Source of the DNA: DASXZH01 sp036502005
GTDB lineage: Bacteria > Armatimonadota > Fimbriimonadia > Fimbriimonadales > Fimbriimonadaceae
Direction: 5' to 3'
Length of the DNA stretch: 64,000 nt
Assembly (NCBI GenBank): GCA_036502005.1
Contig: DASXZH010000011.1
Coordinates: forward strand, 25,994 to 89,993
Each line of letters begins with the position of its first letter. Position 1 is the first letter of the stretch. Positions 16,122 through 26,500 of this stretch are shown one piece after another. The notes below the pieces were generated by a model, which saw nothing but the letters and a program-made list of their open reading frames with translations, had not been told where the DNA came from and ran no database searches. A program made the position numbers and the translations under genes.

Positions 16122-16808
16122 ATGGAACATTCAAGCGATTCGAATGGAGCCTCCGGAGAGTTTGTAACTGAAACTTTCGAATACGACGGTGGGCGGCAGG
16201 TCACGGTATACCTCCCCGCGAGTTCGCCGGAGGCGTTCGTCTTCGCCGGTGATGGCCAGCGAATCTGCAAATGGGGGCGGATACTAGAGAGGGCGGGGAC
16301 GGTGCCCACAATGGTGGTCGGTGTACATGGGTTAGCCGACGAGATGGCGCGACTTCACGAATACTCGCCCGGCATTGAGCCCGAGCGGTTCGCGGCGCAC
16401 GAAAGGTTTTTCGTAGAAGATGTTCCCCGATGGGTTCAAACCCGATTCGGGTTGCTGCTTCCCAAGGAGCGCACTGCTGTGTTCGGTGTCTCGGCGTGCG
16501 GAGAGCTTGCCCTAGCTTTAGGGCTCCGACATCCGGAGGTCTTCGGCGCAATCTTTTGCGCTTCGCCCGGAGCCGGTTTCAGGCCTCCAGGTGTTTTGCC
16601 GAAGCCGTTTCCGCGCACCTATCTTGTTGCCGGCACGGAAGAGCCGTTCTTCCTGGATAACGCGAAACGGTGGATGGAAGCACTTACTTATTCAGGGGTC
16701 GAAACAATTATGAAAGAGCGAACCGGAACCCATGGCGGAGCATTCTGGCGGGAAGAATTCCCGCTGATGGTGGAGTGGGCTTTTCGGGCGATGAGGCGGC
16801 CCAGGTAA
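16122..16808 (+). CDS. Esterase-like alpha/beta hydrolase (Fes/IroE type)
   Basis: 228 residues without a clear signal peptide. The alpha/beta hydrolase pattern includes VVGVHG near 66-70, the nucleophile elbow FGVSACGELA (Ser124), and a late His in TGTHGGAFW. It belongs with the putative esterase family that includes siderophore and feruloyl-type esterases; here it may remove acyl groups from glycans, since it precedes a glycosidase gene. The next gene begins four bases after its stop, so they are co-transcribed. Confidence 0.75.
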   Translation: MEHSSDSNGASGEFVTETFEYDGGRQVTVYLPASSPEAFVFAGDGQRICKWGRILERAGTVPTMVVGVHGLADEMARLHEYSPGIEPERFAAHERFFVEDVPRWVQTRFGLLLPKERTAVFGVSACGELALALGLRHPEVFGAIFCASPGAGFRPPGVLPKPFPRTYLVAGTEEPFFLDNAKRWMEALTYSGVETIMKERTGTHGGAFWREEFPLMVEWAFRAMRRPR

Positions 16809-16811
16809 CCC

Positions 16812-17213
16812 ATGCAAAGCGCGGCCCTCATCATCATAACGGCCTCGGGCCTTTGGCTCGTGGCAGTTTCATTTTTGATGGCACGGAAACCCCAATACTC
16901 CCTCCAAATTTTCGAAAGAATGACGACGAGTTTGGCAGGATCCAACTGGCGGCTTCAACTGACCGAACAGGGCCTGAGAATCCTTGCCGGCGTGGCGCTA
17001 ATTGTTCGTTCGCCTCTATCAAAGTTGCCGTTGGGCTTCAAAGTGGCTGGCTGCTGCCTCGTTATTTCTTCGCTTGTGATCTTGCTGCTGCCAATTCAAA
17101 GTCACGCTTCCTATGGCCGCTGGTGTTCGCGGTGGCTTAGCCCGTTGTTGGTTCGAGTCTTGTCACCGGTACCGGCAATTGTCGGCGCCGGAATCGTCTG
17201 GGCCGCCGTCTAA
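16812..17213 (+). CDS. Small integral membrane protein
   Basis: 133 residues with three or four hydrophobic helices (about 3-22, 55-68, 76-95 and 112-132). No conserved motif is recognised. It starts four bases after the esterase gene and ends 12 bases before the glycosidase gene, so it is part of that operon. Role unknown. Confidence 0.7.
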   Translation: MQSAALIIITASGLWLVAVSFLMARKPQYSLQIFERMTTSLAGSNWRLQLTEQGLRILAGVALIVRSPLSKLPLGFKVAGCCLVISSLVILLLPIQSHASYGRWCSRWLSPLLVRVLSPVPAIVGAGIVWAAV

Positions 17214-17225
17214 CCGGAGTTTTAA

Positions 17226-19310
17226 ATGACCATACCTCTCACTCTTATAGCACTCAGCGCCCTTGCCGGGTTAGCTAGCTCTGCCACGCCTATAGATCGC
17301 CACGCGTTGGTTACACGGCACGACGTGGTGCTTACCGCGTTTGATGGGGAGCATTCGCTCCAAGTCGGCAATGGTGAGCTTGCCTTTGGGATGGACATCA
17401 CCGGGCTGCAAACTTTCGCGCCATTCAACACCATGTCCCAATGGGGGTGGCACAGTTCGCCCCTTCCACCGGGACAAACGGTCGCGGACTTCAAAGGGCA
17501 GATCTGGGACACTCACTGCCGGCCGGTGCGCTACATGATGGAAGACCGGGCTCATCCAGAGCTTTCGACGTGGATGGCAACGAACCCTCACCGCATCAAT
17601 CTCGGACGGCTTGGATTGGAGCTACTGAGGAAGGATGGTTCGCCGGCCGTCGTCGGCGATCTCAAAAACACGCGGCAGCATCTTGACCTCTGGCACGGCA
17701 TCGTGACAAGTGAGTTCGATTTTGAAGGCGACCATATGCAAGTGACAACTGCCTGCCACCCTTCAATCGACGCCATAGCGGTGCGGATTCAGTCTCCCTT
17801 AATCCAATCGGGCAGGCTATCCGTTTTTCTCGCTTGCCCCGGCGACGACTCAAGTCAGTTCGCTAACTTTGTCGGAGATTGGGCTCATCCGGGCCATTTC
17901 GAAAGGGAGCCGACCAGCGAACCGAATCGCTTAAATCTCGTGCACCGGCTGGATAACCAGAGCTACCAGGTCGCCCTTTCTTGGAAGGGCGCGGCTCTCG
18001 AGTCGGGCTCAAACTCAATAAAACTCCGCGGAGATAAAGCCGACGAAATGTCCGTCGTTTGCGCATTCTCCCCCTCCACGCTTCCAAAAAAACTTCCCGA
18101 TGCGGAGGGGGCCTTCGCGGCGTGCCGCAAGGAATGGCCGGCCTTCTGGAATCGCGGCGGCGCCATCGATTTCTCACAGAGCACCGACCCTCGCTGGAAA
18201 GAGTTGGAGCGCCGAGTCGTGCTTTCCCGATATCTCATGAAGGTCAACGAAGCGGGGTCGTTGCCTCCCCAGGAAAGCGGGCTTGTGAACAACGGCTGGT
18301 TTGGCAAGTTCCACATGGAAATGGTCTTATGGCACGAAGCCCAGTGGGCGCTGTGGAACCGGTGGCCTGAGATTGAAGGCAGCGTTAGCTTCTACAAAAA
18401 GCAACTTCAGGCGGCTAAGAAAAGGGCGGCCGACCAAGGCTATTCCGGGGCACGCTGGCCGAAGGCCCTCGGCCCACAAGGGCAAGAGTGGCCGCACGTC
18501 ATTCACAGGACACTCATTTGGCAACAACCCCATCCGATCTTTTTCGCCGAACTCGACTACCGAGCCCACCCAACACGAGCGACCCTTAAGAGGTGGTTGC
18601 CAATTGTCGAGGCGACCGCAGATTTCATGGCATCGTATGCCTATCAGGACCCTAAGGACGGCCGCTACGTGCTGGGTCCCCCTCTCACCATCGTTTCTGA
18701 GAATACGGACCCACGAACAACCCAAAACCCAACATTCGAGCTGAGCTACTGGCGATTTGGGCTGCGAACTGCCCAAGAATGGGGCAGGCGGCTAGGCTTG
18801 GAGCCCAACGAGAACTGGAACACGGTGCTAAAAAACCTGTCGCCGCTGCCCGAACAGGATGGGCTTTATGTAACGCACGAAGGCATAAAAGACATGTGGA
18901 CGAAGTTCAATTTTGAGCATCCGGCCATCAGCGGAGCTTACGGGCTGCTCCCCGGCGACGGCGTCGACAAAGCGACCATGAAGCGCACATTGGACAAGAT
19001 TGTGGCAACTTGGAACTTCGAGAAAACATGGGGCTGGGACTTCCCAATGCTTGCCATGTGCGCCGCCAGGCTTGGCGATACCGATCGGGCCGTCGACTTC
19101 CTGCTCACAAAATCTGCCGGATTCCAATTCGATGAGCGCGGATTGGCAACGGGCGGGCCGTTTCCGTACTTTCCTTCAAATGGCGCGCTGCTCTATGCAG
19201 TCGCTATGATGGCGGCCGGTTGGGACGGCGCCCCAGAGCGAAACGCCCCTGGATTTCCGGATGACGGCAAATGGGTTGTTCGTTGGGAAGGGCTGAACCG
19301 GGCCCCCTAG
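17226..19310 (+). CDS. Secreted six-hairpin glycoside hydrolase, GH65/GH95-like
   Basis: 694 residues with a signal peptide (about 1-20). The N-terminal beta-sandwich (LQVGNGELAFGMDITG, about 45-60) resembles the GH65/GH95 start. The C-terminal (alpha/alpha)6 barrel contains NNGWFGKFHMEMVLWHEAQW (about 351-370), where carboxylates sit as in that clan, and FELSYWRFGLRTAQEW. It probably cleaves or phosphorolyses alpha-linked sugars outside the cytoplasm; the precise family is not certain. CCGGAG six bases upstream serves as ribosome binding site. It sits beside a sugar importer and an oxidoreductase on the opposite strand. Confidence 0.75.
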   Translation: MTIPLTLIALSALAGLASSATPIDRHALVTRHDVVLTAFDGEHSLQVGNGELAFGMDITGLQTFAPFNTMSQWGWHSSPLPPGQTVADFKGQIWDTHCRPVRYMMEDRAHPELSTWMATNPHRINLGRLGLELLRKDGSPAVVGDLKNTRQHLDLWHGIVTSEFDFEGDHMQVTTACHPSIDAIAVRIQSPLIQSGRLSVFLACPGDDSSQFANFVGDWAHPGHFEREPTSEPNRLNLVHRLDNQSYQVALSWKGAALESGSNSIKLRGDKADEMSVVCAFSPSTLPKKLPDAEGAFAACRKEWPAFWNRGGAIDFSQSTDPRWKELERRVVLSRYLMKVNEAGSLPPQESGLVNNGWFGKFHMEMVLWHEAQWALWNRWPEIEGSVSFYKKQLQAAKKRAADQGYSGARWPKALGPQGQEWPHVIHRTLIWQQPHPIFFAELDYRAHPTRATLKRWLPIVEATADFMASYAYQDPKDGRYVLGPPLTIVSENTDPRTTQNPTFELSYWRFGLRTAQEWGRRLGLEPNENWNTVLKNLSPLPEQDGLYVTHEGIKDMWTKFNFEHPAISGAYGLLPGDGVDKATMKRTLDKIVATWNFEKTWGWDFPMLAMCAARLGDTDRAVDFLLTKSAGFQFDERGLATGGPFPYFPSNGALLYAVAMMAAGWDGAPERNAPGFPDDGKWVVRWEGLNRAP

Positions 19311-19318
19311 CCAAGCAA

Positions 19319-20425
19319 CTAAAGCACGTCGACTGGCATGCTGCCGTTTCGCAGAGACTGGGTCGCTGCGTATCCTGCGGCAACCGACATCCGAGCGGCC
19401 ATCGGTGATGTGTCTGTTTCGCCACCCTCCTTCAGGTAGCGAATGAACTCCGCCAGGATCGCCGGATCCGCGCCCGCGTGGCTGCCTTCCGCTTCAGGCA
19501 TGATCTCCTCCAAATCGGCTTCAGGCGGATATCCCGTTTTGCAGGTGTTCCACAGGCGAACAACTGAGCCAGGGCCATCGCCAAAATTTTCGATTCGCCC
19601 CTCATCACCAATGATCGTGTAGTTGCGCCATGCGTCCGGGGTAAACATACAGTGCTGATAACTGGCCAAGACCCCGTTGTCGAGTTCCATCAGCATCATG
19701 CTTACATCCTCGACATCGACGACCGGGTTCAGTGAGTCGAGCGAGGAAGGCGGCCAGGTTTTGCGAAAACTAACCTCGATGTCGGCACTTTGGCGGCCTT
19801 CAATATTGCCGTACACCATCAGCTTTCCCATGGCGGTCACGCGCTTTGAATAACCGCCGCAGAGCCAGTGCAGCACATCGATATCATGGGCGCCCTTCTG
19901 AAGCAAAAGCCCCGTCGACTTCGTTCGGTCAGCGTGCCAATCTCGGAAATACGCATCGCCGCCGTAGTTCACAAAATGCCGACACCACGCGGTTTTCACA
20001 TTCCCAATCAGGCCCTTGTCGATCATGGTTTTCATCGCCCGAATGACGGGGAAATGTCGCATATTGTGGCCTAGGTAAAGCTTTGTCCCAGTCCGGGCCG
20101 CCGTGTCCAGAATCTTGTCGCATCCATCAACCGTGATTGCCATTGGCTTCTCCAAATAAACCGGCAGACCGGCCTCAAGGCAGGCAACGGTCTGCTCGTC
20201 ATGCAAATAATCAGGAGACAGGATGAAAACCGCGTCCAGACCACGGTCCAATAAATCTCGGAAATCGGCAGTGACGAATGCATCGCTGCCCACCAAATCC
20301 CTAAATCGCCGATAAGAAATCTCGCGAAGATCTGCAAGGGCTGTCAGCTCAAAACCGTTCTCCGGTTGGTGGGCAAGCTCCGCAAGAGGGCGACGTAAAC
20401 CCCAGCCAATAACTCCAAACCTCAT
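19319..20425 (-). CDS. Gfo/Idh/MocA-family oxidoreductase
   Basis: 368 residues: a Rossmann N-terminus FGVIGWGLRRPLAEL (3-17), then the signature VYLEKPMAI (about 91-99) with the conserved EKP Lys, and a C-terminal alpha/beta domain with HDIDVLHWLCGG, where His and Asp act in the active site. Such enzymes oxidise or reduce sugars with bound NAD(P). It lies 21 bp downstream of the permease gene, apparently in the same operon as the ABC importer, so its substrate is probably the imported sugar. Confidence 0.9.
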   Translation of the reverse strand: MRFGVIGWGLRRPLAELAHQPENGFELTALADLREISYRRFRDLVGSDAFVTADFRDLLDRGLDAVFILSPDYLHDEQTVACLEAGLPVYLEKPMAITVDGCDKILDTAARTGTKLYLGHNMRHFPVIRAMKTMIDKGLIGNVKTAWCRHFVNYGGDAYFRDWHADRTKSTGLLLQKGAHDIDVLHWLCGGYSKRVTAMGKLMVYGNIEGRQSADIEVSFRKTWPPSSLDSLNPVVDVEDVSMMLMELDNGVLASYQHCMFTPDAWRNYTIIGDEGRIENFGDGPGSVVRLWNTCKTGYPPEADLEEIMPEAEGSHAGADPAILAEFIRYLKEGGETDTSPMAARMSVAAGYAATQSLRNGSMPVDVL

Positions 20426-20446
20426 TGCCGAAAGAATACCGGCCCG

Positions 20447-21268
20447 CTACTTTACCGAGCCGGCGGTAAGTCCCTTCTCAAACCGGCTCTGCATAAGAAC
20501 ATAAAGAATGGTCACCGGCATGGACAGCACCACCACGCCGGCAAAGATCACGTTCCAATTCTTCACATATTTGTCGGAAAGGAACTTCCAAAGCTGTAAG
20601 AAGGCTAAGTCACCGTGGCTCGCCCCCATCATCACGAACGCCTGCATAAAGTCATTCCAAATCCACAGCCCCCAGAAAACGACAACCGTTGCCGTACAGG
20701 GCCTTAGTATCGGGAAGATGATCTTCCAAAAAGTGCGGATGGGTCCGCACCCATCGATAACCGCCGCTTCCTCTAAAGATCGGGGAACGCCATCCAGAAA
20801 CGCGCTATAGATGAACACGCACAGGGGCAAACCCCAGGAGATGTAGTGCAGCCAGAGCGCGAAATACGTGAACTGGATTCCCAGCCACCGGAACTCTTGA
20901 AGGAGCGGAACCATAAGCACCTGGAAGGGAATAGCGAGGCCGGCGATAAAGAGTCCCCTTAGAAGCGGCCCAGTTGAGGTTAAGCGCCTTGTGATCGAAA
21001 ATGCGGCTGGCGGGGCGAGTAGTAGCAAGCCCAAAATCACTGCGACTGTCATTAAAAAGCTGTTCAACATCGGCCGTCCGATGTTGGCTTGCTGAAAGAG
21101 ATAGGCGTAGTTATTGAGATTAGGATGTTTGGGCAGCGCCACCGGAGACTGTGCGATCTCTGGCAACGACTTCACCGAGTTCAGCGCCGCCAGCAGGGTT
21201 GGCGCGATGAAGATTAGTCCCAGCGCGAGCATCACCCCTTCCAGAAGTCCGAACCGCATCCTCCTCAT
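20447..21268 (-). CDS. Sugar ABC transporter permease, MalG-like
   Basis: Start set at ATG 21268, which overlaps the previous permease stop as ATGA; an upstream start would run through the neighbour. About 273 residues, six membrane helices, and the EAA loop EEAAVIDGCGPIRTFWKIIFPILRP that docks on the ATPase. It forms the inner-membrane channel with the MalF-like partner. No ATPase gene is present here, as is common for CUT1 systems using a shared MsiK-like ATPase (inference). Confidence 0.92.
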   Translation of the reverse strand: MRRMRFGLLEGVMLALGLIFIAPTLLAALNSVKSLPEIAQSPVALPKHPNLNNYAYLFQQANIGRPMLNSFLMTVAVILGLLLLAPPAAFSITRRLTSTGPLLRGLFIAGLAIPFQVLMVPLLQEFRWLGIQFTYFALWLHYISWGLPLCVFIYSAFLDGVPRSLEEAAVIDGCGPIRTFWKIIFPILRPCTATVVVFWGLWIWNDFMQAFVMMGASHGDLAFLQLWKFLSDKYVKNWNVIFAGVVVLSMPVTILYVLMQSRFEKGLTAGSVK

Positions 21269-22149
21269 AGACTGCTCACGTTCTTGCCTGCCACCAGCCG
21301 CTGCTGCAAAATCGCGATTGCTGCCAAGACAATACAAACGGCAAGCGAAATGGAAGCGGCATAACCTTGGCGGTTATTGAGGACTCCAAGCCAATAGATG
21401 TGGTAGCCGATAGTGGACGTGCGGTAGCCCGGACCGCCCTGGGTAGTGACCACGATCTGGCCAAAAAGGTTGACCCCGTAAATGACCGACAACATCAAAC
21501 AAAGGTTGCGGGTGGACCGAACGAGAGGCGCTTGGATGTGCCAGAAGACGGCGACCGCTTTCGCGCCGTCGATCTCGGCTGCTTCGAAAAGCTCGGAAGG
21601 AATCGATTGAAGCGCGGCCAGATACAGAGTCGAAAAGAACCCAACCGAACTCCATACAATCAAAGCAAAGATGAAATAGGCAACCAGTTTGGGGTCGCCC
21701 ATCCAGTCCTGCGTCCATGACCCGAGGCCGAGGTTTCTGAGGACTACGTTAATTGCTCCCTCTCGGTAGTTGGCCAAATACTGAAAGAGCAAACCGGAAA
21801 TGAGAATGCTGAGAATGTACGGATAGAAGAACAGGGCTCTAACCAGACCCTTTAGCCGGCGTACCCGGTCGAGAAGAACGCCAAGGATCAGCGCGCCGAA
21901 GGTGAAGGCGATCACCACGCCAACCGTCTCCTTTAACGTAAAAACGATCGAGGCAAGAAGCCGCTCGTCATGCAGCATTTCCTTGAAGTTAGCCAACCCG
22001 GTGAAAGAGGGGGTTTTGGTCCAGCCGTTCCAGTTGGTGAAGGCATAGCCAAAGCCGAGAAGGGCAGGGGCAACGAAAAAAGCAAGGTAGAGAAGTGCGG
22101 CAGGCCCGGTTAGGATGAGGGTTGCGAGCCTAGCCCTGCCTCGCCCCAC
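21265..22149 (-). CDS. Sugar ABC transporter permease, MalF-like
   Basis: 294 residues with six predicted membrane helices and the EAA loop FEAAEIDGAKAVAVFWHIQAPL. It is the first permease of the CUT1-type importer. Its start lies just after the binding-protein stop (1 bp gap) and its stop overlaps the next permease, so the three genes form a tight operon. Confidence 0.92.
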   Translation of the reverse strand: MGRGRARLATLILTGPAALLYLAFFVAPALLGFGYAFTNWNGWTKTPSFTGLANFKEMLHDERLLASIVFTLKETVGVVIAFTFGALILGVLLDRVRRLKGLVRALFFYPYILSILISGLLFQYLANYREGAINVVLRNLGLGSWTQDWMGDPKLVAYFIFALIVWSSVGFFSTLYLAALQSIPSELFEAAEIDGAKAVAVFWHIQAPLVRSTRNLCLMLSVIYGVNLFGQIVVTTQGGPGYRTSTIGYHIYWLGVLNNRQGYAASISLAVCIVLAAIAILQQRLVAGKNVSSL

Positions 22150-22150
22150 T

Positions 22151-23449
22151 TCAGTTCGCCTTCCGAGCCGAATCCCAGTCGTCGTCCATCATCTGAAGCA
22201 GCTTTTGCTGGTCGGTATTGCCGCTCAGTATTTCCTGAGCGACCCTGGTCAACGTCCCGCCAAAGGAATCGGGCCATTGGTCGTCGAGAGCTATCAGCTC
22301 TCCCGTGATCCCGCCATATTTCTTGAAGTTAGCGGCCATAGAATCGTACAGATGCTGGGCCGGTTTCCAATCGCTCTTGGGGCCCGAAACTGCCACTTTT
22401 GAAGCTTGAGGAAACATCGCTTCTGCGTTCACAAAAAGCTGATACACATCAGGTTGATAGAAGGCATCGAGAACCGCAAAAGATTTATTTAGTGCTTCGC
22501 CCTTGGCCTTGGTGGTGACTGCCCAGCCGTTCTGAAGATTGCAGGCAAGGAACTTCGGCGGGCCCGAGTTGAGCGAAGGGATCGGCCAATAATCGACGTT
22601 GAAAGCAACTTTGTTGGGTTCGATGTCGCCCCCGATCCAGCAGCCCATCAACCACATCGCGGCTTTCCCGCCGTAGAAGTCTCGCTGCTCCTCGTTATAT
22701 CCATCGCTGAGAGCGCCCTTCTGGGCGTATTTGGTTAAGAAATCGATCGCCGCCTGGATACATGCTTTCGCATTCGGGTCGTTTGCAAAAGTGATGGCAC
22801 CGGAATCTCTTCTCTTGGTCCAAGAGGGATTTTCAGGCTTGGAGTAGAGGCTCATTTGAAGCAGGTAGCCAAGGAACTGTCCGGCGGACCATTCTTTCCC
22901 GCCGTAGGCGATGGGTTGGATCCCAGCCGCTTTGATCTTGTCTAGGTCTGCCGTGAGCTCGCCCCAAGTTGCCGGTGGCTGCGTAACTCCGGCCTTTGCA
23001 CAGAGATCGCGGTTTACCGCAATCCCCATGATCTGGGTGCCGCTTTGGCTGGTGTACCACTTGCCCTTGTACGGCGCCGGCTTGGTTATTCCGTATTTGT
23101 CGTAGAAGCCATCTCGGATGGGGACAAGATATCCGCCGTCAGCAAGGAGCGGGGTGAAGCTCCAGGTTTGTACGATCTCGGGAAGATCGTCCGAGGCTAT
23201 TTTGGCCTTGTAGGATTCGGATGCATCGGAGTTGCCGAGATCGATGATTTCCATCCTCCAGCCAGGGTTGGCCCTTTCAAAGGCAGCCTTCCAAGCGTTT
23301 GCGTGCTTTTGAAACCCAGCCCTGCCACCGATGTTTCTGACCACTTGGATGACCTTGTCCTTCGGTCCATCTGCACTGCTCGACTTGGAGTTGCAGCCTA
23401 AAACTAGTAGGAGAAGGAGGGCAATGCTGGGGTGTAGACGCACGAGCAT
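22151..23449 (-). CDS. Extracellular sugar-binding lipoprotein
   Basis: I placed the start at ATG 23449 because a lipoprotein signal follows at once (LHPSIALLLLLVLGC, lipobox LVLGC); the longer frame to 23599 has no signal. About 432 residues of family 1 solute-binding fold, with the usual WSAGQFLGYLLQM and GKAAMWLMGCW segments. It delivers a sugar or oligosaccharide to the two permeases downstream. The gene is divergent from the large CHAT gene, with about 68 bp between the two starts. Confidence 0.9.
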   Translation of the reverse strand: MLVRLHPSIALLLLLVLGCNSKSSSADGPKDKVIQVVRNIGGRAGFQKHANAWKAAFERANPGWRMEIIDLGNSDASESYKAKIASDDLPEIVQTWSFTPLLADGGYLVPIRDGFYDKYGITKPAPYKGKWYTSQSGTQIMGIAVNRDLCAKAGVTQPPATWGELTADLDKIKAAGIQPIAYGGKEWSAGQFLGYLLQMSLYSKPENPSWTKRRDSGAITFANDPNAKACIQAAIDFLTKYAQKGALSDGYNEEQRDFYGGKAAMWLMGCWIGGDIEPNKVAFNVDYWPIPSLNSGPPKFLACNLQNGWAVTTKAKGEALNKSFAVLDAFYQPDVYQLFVNAEAMFPQASKVAVSGPKSDWKPAQHLYDSMAANFKKYGGITGELIALDDQWPDSFGGTLTRVAQEILSGNTDQQKLLQMMDDDWDSARKAN

Positions 23450-23517
23450 AAGTATAAGAGAAAAAACGTCTGCGCGGTGTTTGACATCGATGCAGATTTT
23501 TGTTAGACTGCCATAGC

Positions 23518-26500
23518 ATGAAGGGCTTCCCCCGCACGTGGCTAACAGTAACCTCCGTTTGCTTGCTGAGTTTTCTTGGATTCGCTCAGCAGATGACAAA
23601 AGGGGAAATCCTCCTGCTTCACGAACTAAAAAAGCTCAAAGCATCAGGCGGCTACCTGCCTGTAGAGCCTATGTTTGAGATTAATCATAGGAATCTGCCC
23701 TCTCAACCCGCCAAACCCGATCCTAAGTCCGCCACGGAATCGGAGCTCGTCGCCTATTACGACGAACTCAAAGACTGGAAGCTTAAGAGGCTTTTGCTCG
23801 GCACTTTATCGGGAAATAAACCGCTTCCCAACCTTGCCGACCCAAAGGTTGTGCAGAGCATCCTGGACGGGGCGGACTTAAGAAGTTCGGCCCCTTTTTT
23901 GCCCAACCCCATGGCTGCAAACGAACCAGCAGGAGCAAAGATTCCAATATGGATTGATATCGATACCCTTAATTCTGGGCAAATCTATGCCGGGTTTTCG
24001 GATGGTTCGACCGGATTCATTTCAAAAAATAACTGGAAGCCCAGCGAGGCCTTTTTGGAAATGCAGAAGACCGAGAGACTCGAATGGTCCAAACCGCTCA
24101 CACTGGAAAAAATTCTTTCTGATCCTGAGGAAAGCCTTCCCGTCTTTCAAGAGGCAAAGTTGGAGGCGCTTCGCATGCTAAGCCTTTCCAATCTGAAACA
24201 ACTCGCCTCAGCCCTTATTTTGTGGGAAAGCGATCACGACGACGCTTTTCCTAATGTCGATAGTCAAGAGCAACTGACTCAGCAACTTACGCCTCTCGTT
24301 AAAGGAAATGTCTTTTTCGATCCCCGGTTTAACCTGCGGTATAACTACGTTCTCGGCTTAAAGGGCCATACCGGCGCGCAGTTCAACGACCCATCCGAGA
24401 CACCGGTGTTTTACGAAACAATTCCGGTATTCCGAGGTAGGTCCGTTGCGTATGCCGATGGCCACGCGGCACTCTCAGTTTCAGATGAAAAGCTGCAGCA
24501 GCAGTTAAAAGCGGCGTCGCTGCCCCAAATCAAGCTAATGGATTCCGATCTGGACACGCGGCTGGCCGATGTCGAGAAGCAAAAACGAGGGGGAAATCTT
24601 AGTGCCGCACTCAAACTTGCCTTGCAACTCGTTAGTGATGCCAAGGCCATGCCCGCCCCCGACGTATGTTCCCAGGAATCAGTTAAGGAGTTGGGCTCGG
24701 TCTACGAAAAAATGGGCCGTTACGCAGATGCGTTTCAACAGTATGGGCTCTTGAAGAACCCTCACACCGGTTCGTATACCGACCTTTTTACTCCGACTTT
24801 TGAGCTTGAATCCAAGCTCTCGCGTTACAGCGAACTGTTGCCCCAGCTTGAAGCATCCCTGCCTCTGACCAAGATTGAGGCCGACCTCGAAAACGGACAG
24901 ATGAAAGACGATGCCACGTTGCTTCCATCCTTACTCATACTGCTTTCCACTAGCTACGAAATGACCGGACATCCGGATAAGGCCATGAAGGTCGCTGATT
25001 TAGCCCGCGATGCCTCCGCCCGCACGCTCTCGCCGCTCTATCCCGAGGCAGTCCTTGTCGAAATAGGCATATTAGGTTCAACGGGACAACAAGCTAACGC
25101 AAAAGCGACGTTTACTCAATCATTGGAACTTCAAAATCTTTGGACCGATATGTCGGTCGATTCCCAGCTTCAAGACCTCATTGATGGGGCGGATACGATA
25201 GACGAGACCACTTATAAAGAGATGCTCCATTCTCTCGTGGGCACCCGCGAACTGGCGAATTCATCGGCGGATTTGGTTGCAGCCAGTTCATCGCAGGTTG
25301 ATATCGACGGATTGGAGAATCTGCTGAACCAAATGCAAAGTGCCGTGTCGGGTGATCCAATTGGGCGGGCGTCTCTATTAGCTTCGGAGTACGCTGTCGC
25401 ATCCACCGAAATAAATGCTGGGCGTATCGATAAGGCAGCCAACATAGTTGGGAAGTTGCAGAGCCTTCAAACGGATCTGCCGATAGAAGATCAAGTTAGA
25501 GATATTTACGTGCACCATCTGCAGGGCCTTTTGGATTTGCGCCGGGGCTCTCCTACTCAGGCTATAGCGGAATTAACGGAGGCGTCCAACAATCCACTGT
25601 TGCAAATAGTTTCTCCGCTCAGCGCATTGTCTCGGCTTTCCGAAGGCGTCAAACAGGACTTGGCATTGGCCCACGCTATGGCGGGCGACACGCTAACGGC
25701 CCTAAAAATCATTCTTGAGGTTGAAGATGCGGAAGCCAAAGACTTCGATAGGTCAGCTTATTTCAGCTCAGATCGCCAGTTAGCCGACCTCTTTCAATCA
25801 GCCCAGAAGACTACCGACATTATCCTCACGTTAGCTTCGCAAAAGAATGCCGAGCCGGCCGTTCTAAATGCCGCCGCGGAATGTATCGCAAACAGAAAAG
25901 GGTGGGTGTTGGATACTTTGTGCCGGATCCATCTTTTGGAGAATCTCTCCTTATCGGACCCGGAAATAGCCGAGCTAAAGACCAAACTCGCGGCTGTCAT
26001 GGCCGAGTCGGATTCGCCCAGCATCGGCGAAGCTTCTGAAAGCAAAGGAAACACCTCCGAAGATCTTCAAAAGGCTTTGGCAGGGAAAGTAGCGGAGAAA
26101 AGCGGGAGCCGGGGTCTCTCCCAGAACAAGGTGTCTCTTGGGCAACTCCAAGCAAACATTATGGATGGAACGTGCCTCCTGGACTTCTTAGAGTTCAAGA
26201 GGCTGCCCTTAGTAAGCAGCGACACCCAAGCGCACCCCGAATATTTCTTGGCAGCCGTAACAAGGAATAGTTTGCAATGTGTCAATTTAGGCCCTTCTGC
26301 GGCCGTAAACGCCGAGCTCAAAACACTGAGAAACTACATGTCTGCAAGTGCGGCACGCACTGTTGAAGTAGAAAAATCGACCGCTTCAAAAGCGGATTTC
26401 ACGGCCGCATCCCAGAAGTTGTATAATTTGCTCCTCGCGCCGGTCCTAGCTAACTATAAAGGAGCAACGCTTTTAATCTCGCCCGATAGCGATCTGAATC

